Assembly: GCF_023091225.1 (NCBI RefSeq)
Contig: NZ_JAHWXM010000002.1
Span: 186,001 to 250,000, forward strand
Origin: Microbacterium galbinum
GTDB taxonomy: Bacteria > Actinomycetota > Actinomycetes > Actinomycetales > Microbacteriaceae
Length of the DNA: 64,000 nt
Direction: 5' to 3'
Part shown: positions 1 through 7,958 of the stretch, in pieces
How positions within the stretch are numbered: the first letter of the stretch is position 1
Layout: each line of letters starts with the position of its first letter
Notes under the pieces: generated by a model
Database searches by the model: none
What the model was told of the DNA's origin: nothing
The model's input: the letters and a program-made list of their open reading frames with translations, nothing else
Position numbers and translations under genes: made by a program

Positions 1-46
1 TCGCCTGCACGCTGTCGACCAGCTTGAGCGGAGGGTGAGGAGTCAT
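1..46 (-). CDS. nrdF: NrdF, class Ib ribonucleotide reductase beta subunit (5' end only)
   Basis: Only the first 15 codons are inside the window (starting MTPHPPLKLVDSVQA); the gene continues past the left edge. The start lies 30 nt after the nrdE stop, behind a purine-rich GAGAAACG. Position and the N-terminal sequence fit NrdF, the Mn/Fe-cofactor subunit that supplies the tyrosyl radical to NrdE. The call rests mainly on operon context because no catalytic residues are visible. Confidence 0.75.
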   Translation of the reverse strand, partial: MTPHPPLKLVDSVQA

Positions 47-76
47 GTTCGTCGTTTCTCGATAATCAGTGACGGG

Positions 77-2248
77 TCAGAGCATGCAGGAGACGCACTC
101 GGTCATGTCGGTGCCCTCGAGCGCCATCTGACGCAGACGGATGTAGTAGATCGTCTTGATGCCCTTGCGCCATGCGTAGATCTGCGCCTTGTTGATGTCG
201 CGCGTCGTGGCGGTGTCCTTGAAGAACAGCGTCAGCGACAGGCCCTGGTCGACGTGCTGCGTCGCCGCGGCGTACGTGTCGATGACCTTCTCGTAGCCGA
301 TCTCGTAGGCGTCCTGGTAGTACTCCAGGTTGTCGTTCGTCATGAACGCCGCCGGGTAGTAGACGCGACCGAGCTTGCCTTCCTTGCGGATCTCGATCTT
401 CGACGCGATCGGGTGGATCGACGACGTCGAGTTGTTGATGTACGAGATCGATCCGGTCGGCGGCACCGCCTGCAGGTTCTGGTTGTAGATGCCGTGCTCC
501 TGGATGGACGCCTTCAGCGCCACCCAGTCGGCCTGCGTCGGGATGTGCTTGCCCGCGAAGAGCTCCTTGACCTTCTCGGTCGCCGGCACCCACTCCTGGT
601 CGATGTACTTGTCGAAGAACGCGCCCGAGGCGTACGTCGAGTCCTCGAAGCCGTCGAACGCCTGCTTGCGCTCGATCGCGAGGTTGTTCGAGGCGCGCAG
701 CGCGTGGAACAGCACCGTGTAGAAGTAGATGTTCGTGAAGTCGATGCCCTCTTCGGAGCCGTAGTAGACGTGCTCGCGAGCGAGGTAGCCGTGCAGGTTC
801 ATCTGGCCGAGGCCGATGGCGTGCGAGCGGTCGTTGCCGTCTTCGATCGAACGGACCGAGCGGATGTGGCTCTGGTCGCTCACCGCGCTGAGCGCACGGA
901 TCGCCGTCTCGACGGTCTGACCGAGGTCGTCGGCATCCATCGAGAGCGCGATGTTCATCGAGCCGAGGTTGCAGGAGATGTCCTTGCCGATCTGGTCGTA
1001 CGACAGGTCGTCGTTGTACGTGGTCGGCGTGTTCACCTGCAGGATCTCGCTGCAGAGGTTCGACATGTTGATGCGGCCCTTGATCGGGTTGGCCTTGTTC
1101 ACCGTGTCCTCGAACATGATGTACGGGTAGCCCGACTCGAACTGGATCTCGGCGACGGTCTGGAAGAACTCGCGAGCGTTGATCTTGGTCTTCTTGATGC
1201 GCGAGTCGTCGACCATCTCGCGGTACTTCTCGGTGACCGAGATGTCACCGAAGGGCACGCCGTAGACCTTCTCGACGTCGTACGGCGAGAAGAGGTACAT
1301 GTCCTCGCCGTTCTTGGCGAGCTCGAAGGTGATGTCGGGAACGACGACACCCAGCGAGAGGGTCTTGATGCGGATCTTCTCGTCGGCGTTCTCGCGCTTG
1401 GTGTCGAGGAACCGCATGATGTCGGGGTGGTGCGCGTTGAGGTACACCGCACCCGCGCCCTGACGGGCACCGAGCTGGTTGGCGTAGCTGAAGCTGTCTT
1501 CGAGCAGCTTCATCACGGGGATGATGCCCGAGGACTGGTTCTCGATCTGCTTGATCGGGGCGCCGGCCTCACGGATGTTCGAGAGTAGCAGCGCCACGCC
1601 GCCGCCGCGCTTGGAGAGCTGCAGCGCCGAGTTGATGCCGCGGGCGATCGACTCCATGTTGTCTTCGATGCGCAGGAGGAAGCAGCTGACGAGCTCGCCG
1701 CGCTGCGCCTTGCCCGCGTTGAGGAAGGTCGGCGTCGCCGGCTGGAACCGGCCGGAGATGATCTCCTCCACCAGGGCGACGGCGAGCTTCTCGTCACCGT
1801 CGGCGAGTCCGAGGGCGGTCATGACGACGCGGTCCTCGAAGCGCTCGAGGTAGCGCTTGCCGTCGAACGTCTTGAGCGTGTAGCTCGTGTAGTACTTGAA
1901 GGCGCCGAGGAACGTCTCGAAGCGGAACTTCTTGCCGTAAGCGAGGTCGTTGAGCTTCTGGATGAACTCGAGCGAGTACTGCTCGATCACGGCCGGCTCG
2001 TAGTACTCCTTCTCGACCAGGTAGTCGAGGCGCTCCTTGAGGGAGTGGAAGAAGACCGTGTTCTGGTTGACGTGCTGCAGGAAGTACTCCCGCGCCGCAC
2101 GCTTGTCGGCGTCGAACTGGATCTTGCCGTTCGCGTCGTAGAGGTTCAGCATCGCGTTCAGGGCGTGGTAGTCCAGCCCCTCGTACGCCTGGTTCATCTT
2201 GAACGCCGCCTGCTGTGTCACGGTCTGCTCGTCAACTGCGCTGCCCAC
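77..2248 (-). CDS. nrdE: NrdE, class Ib ribonucleoside-diphosphate reductase alpha subunit
   Basis: Reduces ribonucleoside diphosphates to deoxyribonucleotides in the cytoplasm, using NrdH as reductant and NrdF/NrdI for radical generation. About 723 residues from the chosen GTG, the usual NrdE length. Visible family features are the [21 protein letters not shown]-terminal block, active-site cysteines in [16 protein letters not shown] and DISCNLGS, and the C-terminal redox pair ECVSCML. The sequence is very close to mycobacterial NrdE from YHALNAML onward. The GTG at 2248 lies inside the end of nrdI (31-nt overlap); an internal ATG at 2197 is the alternative. The open frame continues upstream to 2332, but that extension has no NrdE similarity. 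Confidence 0.95.
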   Translation of the reverse strand: MGSAVDEQTVTQQAAFKMNQAYEGLDYHALNAMLNLYDANGKIQFDADKRAAREYFLQHVNQNTVFFHSLKERLDYLVEKEYYEPAVIEQYSLEFIQKLNDLAYGKKFRFETFLGAFKYYTSYTLKTFDGKRYLERFEDRVVMTALGLADGDEKLAVALVEEIISGRFQPATPTFLNAGKAQRGELVSCFLLRIEDNMESIARGINSALQLSKRGGGVALLLSNIREAGAPIKQIENQSSGIIPVMKLLEDSFSYANQLGARQGAGAVYLNAHHPDIMRFLDTKRENADEKIRIKTLSLGVVVPDITFELAKNGEDMYLFSPYDVEKVYGVPFGDISVTEKYREMVDDSRIKKTKINAREFFQTVAEIQFESGYPYIMFEDTVNKANPIKGRINMSNLCSEILQVNTPTTYNDDLSYDQIGKDISCNLGSMNIALSMDADDLGQTVETAIRALSAVSDQSHIRSVRSIEDGNDRSHAIGLGQMNLHGYLAREHVYYGSEEGIDFTNIYFYTVLFHALRASNNLAIERKQAFDGFEDSTYASGAFFDKYIDQEWVPATEKVKELFAGKHIPTQADWVALKASIQEHGIYNQNLQAVPPTGSISYINNSTSSIHPIASKIEIRKEGKLGRVYYPAAFMTNDNLEYYQDAYEIGYEKVIDTYAAATQHVDQGLSLTLFFKDTATTRDINKAQIYAWRKGIKTIYYIRLRQMALEGTDMTECVSCML

Positions 2249-2667
2249 ACTCGTTCCAATCCGTCGCTGACGCGATCCACGTCGTCCTGTGTGCCGAAGA
2301 TTTCTAGCCGATACAAGTGAGGCACGTGGCACTTACGGCTGATGATGTCGCCGGCGAGGCAGAATGCCTCGCCGAAGTTGGTGTTGCCTGCGGAGATCAC
2401 TCCGCGGATGTGACGACGGTTGCGCTCGTCGTTGAGGAACCGGATCACCTGCTTGGGCACGGCGCCCCGCTCGACGCCTCGCCCCTCGCCCCCGCCATAG
2501 GTCGGGGTGACCAGAACGTAGGGCTCGTCGATGACGAGCTCTCCGTCGTTCCGGTGGAGCGGGATACGTCGGGCGGGAAGGCCCAGTTTCTCGATGAAGC
2601 GCGCCGTGTTTCCGGACACGCTCGAGAAGTAGACGAGGAGCGGTGCTGCGGTCGCGATGGCGTTCAT
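2218..2667 (-). CDS. nrdI: NrdI, flavodoxin-like activator of class Ib RNR
   Basis: A 149-residue FMN protein that delivers an oxidant to the dimanganese centre of NrdF. The N-terminal phosphate-binding loop [12 protein letters not shown] is the NrdI flavodoxin signature, followed by TPTYGGG and the glycine-rich [18 protein letters not shown] around the flavin. Length matches the family. The start is the ATG at 2667, 40 nt downstream of nrdH; longer upstream reading frames run into nrdH and are not NrdI-like. It overlaps nrdE, so the two are probably translationally coupled. Confidence 0.95.
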   Translation of the reverse strand: MNAIATAAPLLVYFSSVSGNTARFIEKLGLPARRIPLHRNDGELVIDEPYVLVTPTYGGGEGRGVERGAVPKQVIRFLNDERNRRHIRGVISAGNTNFGEAFCLAGDIISRKCHVPHLYRLEIFGTQDDVDRVSDGLERVWAAQLTSRP

Positions 2668-2707
2668 GCGTCGATTCGCTCTCTCACCCCGCTGCGCGGC
2701 TGCCCGA

Positions 2708-2941
2708 TCAGGCCAGACGGGTCGCGAGCTCGTCGATCTTGTCGGGACGGAAGCCCGACCAGTGGTCCTCGTCGGTGACGACGACCGGCGCCTGCATGTA
2801 GCCCAGCGCCTTGACCTGCTCCAGGGCCGTCGGGTCCTCCGACAGGTCGTGGATCTCGTACTCGATGCCCTTGGCATCCAGGGCGCGGTAGGTCGCGTTG
2901 CACTGGACGCAGGAAGGCTTGGTGTAGACCGTGATCGACAT
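2708..2941 (-). CDS. nrdH: NrdH glutaredoxin-like electron donor for NrdE
   Basis: A 77-residue glutaredoxin-fold protein with the active site CVQC near the N terminus ([16 protein letters not shown]) and the C-terminal WSGFRPDKI motif typical of NrdH, which takes electrons from thioredoxin reductase rather than glutathione. First gene of nrdHIEF. The ATG at 2941 follows a GAGGGGAAAC ribosome-binding region. The operon is preceded by NrdR boxes (separate entry). Confidence 0.95.
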   Translation of the reverse strand: MSITVYTKPSCVQCNATYRALDAKGIEYEIHDLSEDPTALEQVKALGYMQAPVVVTDEDHWSGFRPDKIDELATRLA

Positions 2942-2993
2942 CTGTTTCCCCTCAGAATCGTTGTGTGGCCGGCAGTCCTCCGCCGGGAGTTCA

Positions 2994-3041
2994 ATACTAC
3001 ATATAGGGACGGACACTCGGAGTGACCACAAGGGGTAGTAG
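2994..3041 (-). promoter_or_regulatory. Pair of NrdR boxes and promoter of nrdHIEF
   Basis: Two 16-bp sites, 2994-3009 (minus strand TCCCTATATGTAGTAT, 12 of 16 matches to ACACWATATMTWGTGT) and 3026-3041 (plus strand CCACAAGGGGTAGTAG, 9 of 16). They are separated by exactly 16 bp, the spacing typical of NrdR operators. A minus-strand promoter can be drawn with -35 TGGTCA and -10 TATATG at 17 bp, placing the better box over the -10. The ATP/dATP-sensing repressor NrdR should bind here; nrdR itself is not in the window. Confidence 0.7.
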
Positions 3042-3056
3042 TTACATTCGTGTAGT

Positions 3057-3232
3057 TTTTCCACCGCTCTCCCCAGATACAACACAGGTTCTCCACCGTT
3101 TCTTCCACAGGCGGAGGGGCGGGCGCAGGGCTCCCGAACCGCGAGAAATCGCGGCTGGGAGGCACCTGTGAGAGATCCATCCACAGGTCGCACGCTACGC
3201 CGGGCATCCGACATTCGGATTCCTGTGGAAAC
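3057..3232. promoter_or_regulatory. Cluster of DnaA-box-like 9-mers upstream of nrdHIEF
   Basis: The 378-nt gene-free stretch 2942-3319 holds five 9-mers that each match TTATCCACA at 7 of 9 positions: 3057-3065, 3089-3097, 3101-3109 and 3177-3185 on plus and 3224-3232 on minus. None is perfect. In E. coli DnaA binds upstream of nrdAB. Whether these are real sites is inference; the rest of the stretch shows no gene. Confidence 0.3.
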
Positions 3233-3307
3233 TGCTCCTCGGCGTGTCGTCGGCGTGTCGCCGATGCCGGGGCATCCGACCGTTCCCGTAGCGTCCGCGG
3301 CTGCCGG

Positions 3308-3313
3308 TACCGT
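3308..3313 (+). promoter_or_regulatory. -10 element (TACCGT) of a leaderless transcript
   Basis: TACCGT lies 6 nt before the GTG at 3320 with no Shine-Dalgarno sequence between, so the transcript probably begins at the start codon itself. This supports the GTG at 3320 over the in-frame ATG sixteen codons later. Confidence 0.5.
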
Positions 3314-3319
3314 TGTCTG

Positions 3320-4528
3320 GTGGCGGGATATCAGGACCTTCTTCGCACGCCCGGAGTGGCGCGCATGATCGCGGCTCAGCTGACGGCGCGATTCCCCAAC
3401 GGCATGTCCTCGCTCGCGATCCTGCTGCACGTCGAGCAGCAGACCGGGTCGTACGGCGCCGCGGGCCTCGTCCTCGCCGCGACGAGCGTCGGGCAGGCCG
3501 TCGCCGGCCCCGTGACCAGCCGCTGGATGGGCGCGTGGGGCATGCGTCGGGTGCTCACCCTCACCCTCTCGGTCTGCGTCGTCGCCGTGCTCTGCCTGGC
3601 CCTGCTCCCCCTGAGCCTGCCCGGGTACATGGCGCTCGGTCTGATCGCCGGGCTCTCGACACCGCCCGTGCAGTCGGCGGTGCGCACGATCTACCCCAAG
3701 CTCGTCAACGCCAAGCAGCTCACTCCCCTCTTCTCCCTCGACGCCTCGCTGCAGGAGATCATCTGGATCCTCGCCCCGGTGGTCATCACGCTGGTCTCGA
3801 CCCAGGTCGGCACCACGCAGGGCCTGCTCCTCGTGGCGGTGTTCCTCGTCGGCGGCGGCTCGTGGTTCATCCTCTCCCCCGAGGTCGGGCGCGTGCGCAT
3901 CCCGCGCAGCCGCAGCGCGCTCGGCAAGGTGGTGCTCAAGCCCCCGGTGCTGATGGCCACCATGATCGGCTTCCTCCTCATCGGCGCGTGCTCCGCGGTC
4001 GAGGTGGGCGTGGTCGCGACCTTCGAGCACGGCAGTCTCGAGGCGGGCCTGGTGCTCGCGGTCTTCGCGGTGGGAAGCCTCGCGGGTGGGCTGTCGTTCG
4101 GACACATCCCGATCGGGCCGTGGGCGATGGCGCGCCGCCTCACGATCGTGACGGTCGGCCTCGCGCTCACCATGGTCTCGCTCAACGTGTTCTGGCTCGG
4201 CGGCACGCTCATCCTCGCCGGTATCGGCATCGCGCCGGCCCTCGCGGTGCTGTTCGCGATCACGACGGCGAGCGTCAAGTTCAGCGAGACCGCCGAGGCC
4301 TTCGGCTGGGCGGGCACCGGTCAGCTCATCGGCGCCGCTGCCGGATCCGCGGTGGCCGGCTTCCTCGTCGATGCCACCGACGCCCGCGGAGCCTACTTCG
4401 CCGCCGTCCTCTTCGCCGCGCTCGGTCTGGTCGTGTCGATCGTCTTCGTCCGCGCCCTCCCCGACCTGCGTCATCGCGACGCGAGCCCCTACCCCGACAC
4501 CGAACCCCTGGCGGTCACCCCCTCATGA
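3320..4528 (+). CDS. Major facilitator superfamily transporter
   Basis: A 402-residue membrane protein with about twelve hydrophobic segments in two halves and the positively charged MGAWGMRR loop between helices 2 and 3 where MFS motif A sits. The N terminus ([14 protein letters not shown]) is the common start of actinobacterial DHA-type efflux permeases that are annotated only as MFS. The substrate cannot be read from the sequence. It overlaps the next gene by 4 nt (ATGA), so it is co-transcribed with the PfkB kinase. Export of a sugar or drug is possible but not shown. Confidence 0.85.
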   Translation: MAGYQDLLRTPGVARMIAAQLTARFPNGMSSLAILLHVEQQTGSYGAAGLVLAATSVGQAVAGPVTSRWMGAWGMRRVLTLTLSVCVVAVLCLALLPLSLPGYMALGLIAGLSTPPVQSAVRTIYPKLVNAKQLTPLFSLDASLQEIIWILAPVVITLVSTQVGTTQGLLLVAVFLVGGGSWFILSPEVGRVRIPRSRSALGKVVLKPPVLMATMIGFLLIGACSAVEVGVVATFEHGSLEAGLVLAVFAVGSLAGGLSFGHIPIGPWAMARRLTIVTVGLALTMVSLNVFWLGGTLILAGIGIAPALAVLFAITTASVKFSETAEAFGWAGTGQLIGAAAGSAVAGFLVDATDARGAYFAAVLFAALGLVVSIVFVRALPDLRHRDASPYPDTEPLAVTPS

Positions 4529-5436
4529 GCACGCTCCCCTCTTCTCCGTCCGCGCCCGAGGTCGTCTGCATCGGCGAGTCCATGGGCCTCGTCACCGCAC
4601 TGGGCGCTCCTCTGGCCGAGACCGAGACCGCCGCCCTCGGCATCGCGGGCGCCGAGGGCAACGTCGCGGTCGGCCTGGTCGCCGCGGGGCACCGGGCCGT
4701 GTGGGCGTCGCGCCTCGGCGACGATCCCATCGCTGAGCGCATCACCGGCGAGCTTGCTCGGCGCGGGGTCGAGCTCTGGGCCGAGAAGGACGCGGATGCT
4801 CCCACCGGCGTCATGTTCAAGGATCCGGGCGTCGAGTCCTCGTCGGTCTACTACTACCGCCGCGGATCGGCCGCCTCCCTGATGGATTCCGGCTTCCTCT
4901 CCGTCGACCGGCTGCGGGGCGTGCGCGTCGTGCACACGACGGGCATCACGCCCGCGCTCTCCGCCTCGTGCCGCGCCATGGTCGACGACCTGTACGTCGA
5001 CGCCCGCGAGGCGGGGGCCCTCGTCTCGTTCGATGTGAACGACCGCCGAGCGCTGTGGTCGATGGACGACGCGCAGGCCACTCTGACCCGCCTCGCCGAC
5101 GCCGCCGACATCGCCTTCGTGGGCCGTGACGAGGCCGAGCGGCTCTGGGGCACCGCGACCGCCGCCGATGTGCGCGCCCATCTGCCGAACTGCGCTCTCC
5201 TGATCGTCAAGGACGGCGACGTCGGCGCGACCGCCTTCGCCGCCGGCGAGGAGCCCGTGTTCGTCCCCGCTCCGCGCGTCGACGTCGTCGAGCCCGTCGG
5301 AGCCGGCGACGCCTTCGCCGCGGGTTTCCTCGCCGCGACCCTCGATGGCACGGCCCTCGCCGACCGGCTCTCCGCCGGGCACGCCGCCGCGGCGCGCGTG
5401 CTCCGCACCCACGGAGACCTGCCGCCGCTCGGATGA
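4525..5436 (+). CDS. PfkB-family carbohydrate kinase (2-keto-3-deoxygluconate kinase-like)
   Basis: A 303-residue ribokinase-fold sugar kinase. The first PfkB signature is at residues 38-65 (GAEGNVAVGLVAAGH) and the second near the C terminus (EPVGAGDAFAAGFLA), where the GAGD aspartate is the catalytic base. The opening VVCIGESMG and the YYYRRGSAAS loop resemble KDG kinases, but other sugars such as fructose remain possible. The start ATG overlaps the stop of the MFS gene. No isomerase, aldolase or dedicated regulator is adjacent, so the pathway is open. Confidence 0.85.
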   Translation: MSTLPSSPSAPEVVCIGESMGLVTALGAPLAETETAALGIAGAEGNVAVGLVAAGHRAVWASRLGDDPIAERITGELARRGVELWAEKDADAPTGVMFKDPGVESSSVYYYRRGSAASLMDSGFLSVDRLRGVRVVHTTGITPALSASCRAMVDDLYVDAREAGALVSFDVNDRRALWSMDDAQATLTRLADAADIAFVGRDEAERLWGTATAADVRAHLPNCALLIVKDGDVGATAFAAGEEPVFVPAPRVDVVEPVGAGDAFAAGFLAATLDGTALADRLSAGHAAAARVLRTHGDLPPLG

Positions 5437-5478
5437 CGGCGATCGACACCCGACGGAGACTCCCTCCCGTCGCGGTTC

Positions 5479-5484
5479 TAGGCT
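5479..5484 (+). promoter_or_regulatory. -10 element (TAGGCT) of a leaderless transcript
   Basis: TAGGCT followed by 6 nt and the ATG at 5491. This marks a new transcription unit starting at the alpha/beta hydrolase. Confidence 0.55.
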
Positions 5485-5490
5485 GAGGGC

Positions 5491-6249
5491 ATGGCCGCAC
5501 CGCTCATGCTCCCCCGCCTCTCCTGGGGCGATCCGACCGCCGACCGCCATGCGCTCCTCGTGCACGGGCTGGGGTCGTCCGGCGCGCTGATGTGGCGCCT
5601 CGGCGAGGCCCTCGCCGAGTCCGGGTGGCACGCGGTCGCCGTCGACCTGCGCGGTCACGGCGACGCACCGCGGGCGCTCGAATACACCGTCGCCGCGTAC
5701 GCCGCGGATCTCGGGATCGCGCGACCGCAGCGCGGAGGCGCGTGGGATGCCGTCGTCGGCCACTCGCTCGGCGGCGCATCGAGCACGGTGGCCGCGGCCT
5801 CCGACCCGGACTGGACGCGCCGTCTGATCCTGCTCGACCCCGCGATCTTCGTCGAGGGCCGCGACGCGAAGATCGTGCGCAAGAGTCAGGAGCGCGCGTT
5901 CGCGGACCAGCGGATCGAGGTCGTGCAGCAGGAGCATCCGCACTGGCACCCGCAGGACTGGGAGCTCAAGGTCGACGCGGTCCGTCGGGCGAGCGCCTGG
6001 GCGGTCGAGCAGACCAGCGTGCAGAACACCCCCTGGGACGTGCGAGCGGATGCCGCACGCCTCGCCGTACCCACGCACGTGATCGCCTCGGATCCCGAGG
6101 TCTACAGCATCTTCACCGGCGATACCGCGACCGACGTGCTGAGCGCGAACCCGCTCGTGACGATGTCGATCGTCGACGGCGCCGGGCACTCGCTGCACCG
6201 CGACAAGCCGGAGGAGTCGATCCGTCAGCTCCGGGAGGCCCTGGCATGA
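5491..6249 (+). CDS. Alpha/beta hydrolase
   Basis: A 252-residue alpha/beta-fold hydrolase. The oxyanion-hole region is LLVHGLGSSGALMW, the strand-loop VAVDLRGHGDAP follows, the nucleophile elbow is GHSLGG (serine nucleophile), and the catalytic histidine is in GAGHSLHRDKP near the C terminus. The acid is probably the aspartate in IASDPEV. The substrate is unknown. It is translated without a leader and overlaps the next gene by 4 nt, so it works with, or at least is expressed with, the acyl-CoA dehydrogenase-like protein. Confidence 0.9.
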   Translation: MAAPLMLPRLSWGDPTADRHALLVHGLGSSGALMWRLGEALAESGWHAVAVDLRGHGDAPRALEYTVAAYAADLGIARPQRGGAWDAVVGHSLGGASSTVAAASDPDWTRRLILLDPAIFVEGRDAKIVRKSQERAFADQRIEVVQQEHPHWHPQDWELKVDAVRRASAWAVEQTSVQNTPWDVRADAARLAVPTHVIASDPEVYSIFTGDTATDVLSANPLVTMSIVDGAGHSLHRDKPEESIRQLREALA

Positions 6250-7406
6250 GCGCCTTCGACCCGGCCGCCTTCCTGCCCGACGATCTGCTCGAGCGGATCC
6301 GCGAACGCGCACCGATCCACGACCGCGAGAACACGTTCCCCCAGCAGGATCTCGATGAGCTCCGCGCCGCCGGGTACCTCGCCATCCTCGTCCCGGCCGA
6401 CCGGGGAGGTGCGGGACTCGGGCTCGCCGAGGCGGCGATCCTGCAGCAGCGCCTCGCCTCGGCCGCACCGGCGACCGCGCTGGCGATCAACATGCACCTC
6501 GTCTGGACGGGTGTCGCGAAGGTGTTCTCCGACCGCGGGGTCCCCGGCCTCGAGTTCGTGCAGGACGGCGCAGTCGCGGGCGAGGTCTTCGCCTTCGGCA
6601 TCAGCGAGGGCGGCAACGACCTCGTGCTGTTCGGCAGCGACACGGATGCCGTGCCCACCGCCGACGGCGGCTACACGTTCACCGGCACGAAGATCTTCAC
6701 CTCGCTCGCCCCGGTGTGGACGAAGCTCGGACTGCACGGCCTCGACACGACGAGCGCCGACGCTCCGAAGCTCGTGTTCGCGTTCGTGGAGCGCACGGAT
6801 GCCGTCGTCACCGGCGACGACTGGGACACCCTCGGCATGCGCGCCACCCAGAGCCGCACCACTCGTCTGTCGGGCGCGGCGGCCGCCGCCGAGCACGTCG
6901 TGCGGCGCATCGATCCGGGACCGAACCCCGACCCGATCGTGTTCGGCATCTTCAGCGTCTTCGAGGTGCTGCTGGCCTCGGTCTACACCGGGCTCGCCCG
7001 CCGCGCGCTCGATCTCGCGGTCGAGACCGCTCACCGGCGCCGCTCGAAGAGCACCGGCGCCGCGTACAGCCAGGACCCCGACATCCGCTGGCGGATCGCC
7101 GACATGGGCCTCGCCTACGACGCGCTCCCGCCGCAGATCCGGGCCCTCGCGCGCGACGTCGACGAGCGCGTCGATCACGGCGCCCGCTGGTTCACGCTGC
7201 TGTCGGGGCTCAAGCACCGCGCGATCACGACGGCGAAGCAGGTCGTCGACGAGGCGATGCTCGTCGCCGGAGGCGGCTCGTACTTCTCGAGCAACGAGCT
7301 GTCCCGCCTCTACCGCGACGTGCTCGCCGGAGCCTTCCACCCCTCCGATCCCGAATCCGCGCACGCGACCGCGGCGAGCGCCTGGCTCGGCCCCCGCAAA
7401 ACCTGA
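6246..7406 (+). CDS. Acyl-CoA dehydrogenase-family flavoprotein
   Basis: A 386-residue protein with the acyl-CoA dehydrogenase layout: N-terminal helices, a middle beta domain (FAFGISEGGNDL, then GYTFTGTKIFTSLAPVW) and a C-terminal helical domain. The C-terminal stretch SRLYRDVLAGAFHPSDPES resembles the flavin monooxygenase/ACAD side branch more than fatty-acid FadE proteins, and I cannot point to the usual catalytic glutamate. It could therefore be a dehydrogenase or an oxygenase. The start ATG overlaps the hydrolase stop. Confidence 0.8.
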   Translation: MSAFDPAAFLPDDLLERIRERAPIHDRENTFPQQDLDELRAAGYLAILVPADRGGAGLGLAEAAILQQRLASAAPATALAINMHLVWTGVAKVFSDRGVPGLEFVQDGAVAGEVFAFGISEGGNDLVLFGSDTDAVPTADGGYTFTGTKIFTSLAPVWTKLGLHGLDTTSADAPKLVFAFVERTDAVVTGDDWDTLGMRATQSRTTRLSGAAAAAEHVVRRIDPGPNPDPIVFGIFSVFEVLLASVYTGLARRALDLAVETAHRRRSKSTGAAYSQDPDIRWRIADMGLAYDALPPQIRALARDVDERVDHGARWFTLLSGLKHRAITTAKQVVDEAMLVAGGGSYFSSNELSRLYRDVLAGAFHPSDPESAHATAASAWLGPRKT

Positions 7407-7420
7407 CACTTCCTGCCGAA

Positions 7421-7450
7421 TTCGCAGATTGAATGAATCGATCCTGCGAA
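7421..7450. promoter_or_regulatory. Palindromic operator upstream of the Lrp-type regulator
   Basis: Perfect 7-bp arms TTCGCAG (7421-7427) and CTGCGAA (7444-7450) flank a 16-bp centre that itself holds GATT/AATC. It ends 40 nt before the Lrp/AsnC gene. AsnC/Lrp proteins bind palindromes of this sort and commonly regulate their own operon, so this is the likely autoregulatory site (inference). Confidence 0.5.
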
Positions 7451-7490
7451 ATCGGTTGAAATGACCGGCTACGGGTGCGAGGATCGCACC

Positions 7491-7958
7491 ATGGTCTCCT
7501 CGAAGAAGCAGTCCCCCCTCGATGCCGTCTCCAAGACGATCATCGAGCTGCTCCAGGACGACGGGCGTCGCTCGTACTCCGACATCGGCCGCGTCGTCGG
7601 CCTGAGCGAAGCAGCGGTCCGTCAGCGCGTGCAGCGGCTCACCGAATCCGGGGTGATGCAGATCGTGGCGGTCACCGACCCCATGCAGCTCGGCTTCCAC
7701 CGGCAGGCGATGATCGGCATCCGCGTGTCCGGCGATGCGCGCCGCGTCGCCGAGGCCGTCGCCGAGATCGAGGCGATCGACTATGTCGTCATCACGGTCG
7801 GCGCCTTCGACGTGCTCGCCGAGGTCGTCTGCGAGGACGACGAAGACCTGCTGTCCCTGATCAACGACGTCATCCGACCGATCGACGGCGTGCTGTCGAC
7901 CGAGACCTTCATCTACGCCAAGCTGCAGAAGCAGCTCTACAACTGGGGGACCCGATGA
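7491..7958 (+). CDS. Lrp/AsnC-family transcriptional regulator
   Basis: A 155-residue regulator with an N-terminal winged helix (residues ~10-55: DAVSKTIIELLQDDGRRSY, then SEAAVRQRVQRLTESG) and a C-terminal RAM ligand-binding domain (IDYVVITVGAFDVLAEVVC). The ATG at 7491 places the HTH as in homologues; an ATG at 7461 would add a 10-residue tail without family similarity. The stop overlaps the start of the aminotransferase, so it should sense an amine or amino acid handled by the downstream enzymes. Confidence 0.9.
   Translation: MVSSKKQSPLDAVSKTIIELLQDDGRRSYSDIGRVVGLSEAAVRQRVQRLTESGVMQIVAVTDPMQLGFHRQAMIGIRVSGDARRVAEAVAEIEAIDYVVITVGAFDVLAEVVCEDDEDLLSLINDVIRPIDGVLSTETFIYAKLQKQLYNWGTR

Noticed and set aside
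35..1588. Long plus-strand reading frame opposite nrdE (517 codons)
   Set aside because: It is the antisense shadow of a certain gene in GC-rich DNA, Val/Arg/Asp-rich and without any family similarity.
2708..4474. 588-codon minus-strand frame ending in nrdH
   Set aside because: Only the last 77 residues are NrdH. The rest is antisense to the MFS gene and crosses the nrd promoter.
3313..5436. A 707-codon frame that seems to fuse an Arg-rich protein to the PfkB kinase
   Set aside because: The first part is an out-of-frame reading of the MFS gene; the kinase has its own ATG at 4525 overlapping the MFS stop.
7461..7490. Upstream ATG at 7461 as the start of the Lrp regulator
   Set aside because: The extra residues (MTGYGCEDRT) do not fit the family N terminus, and the operator lies right against it.
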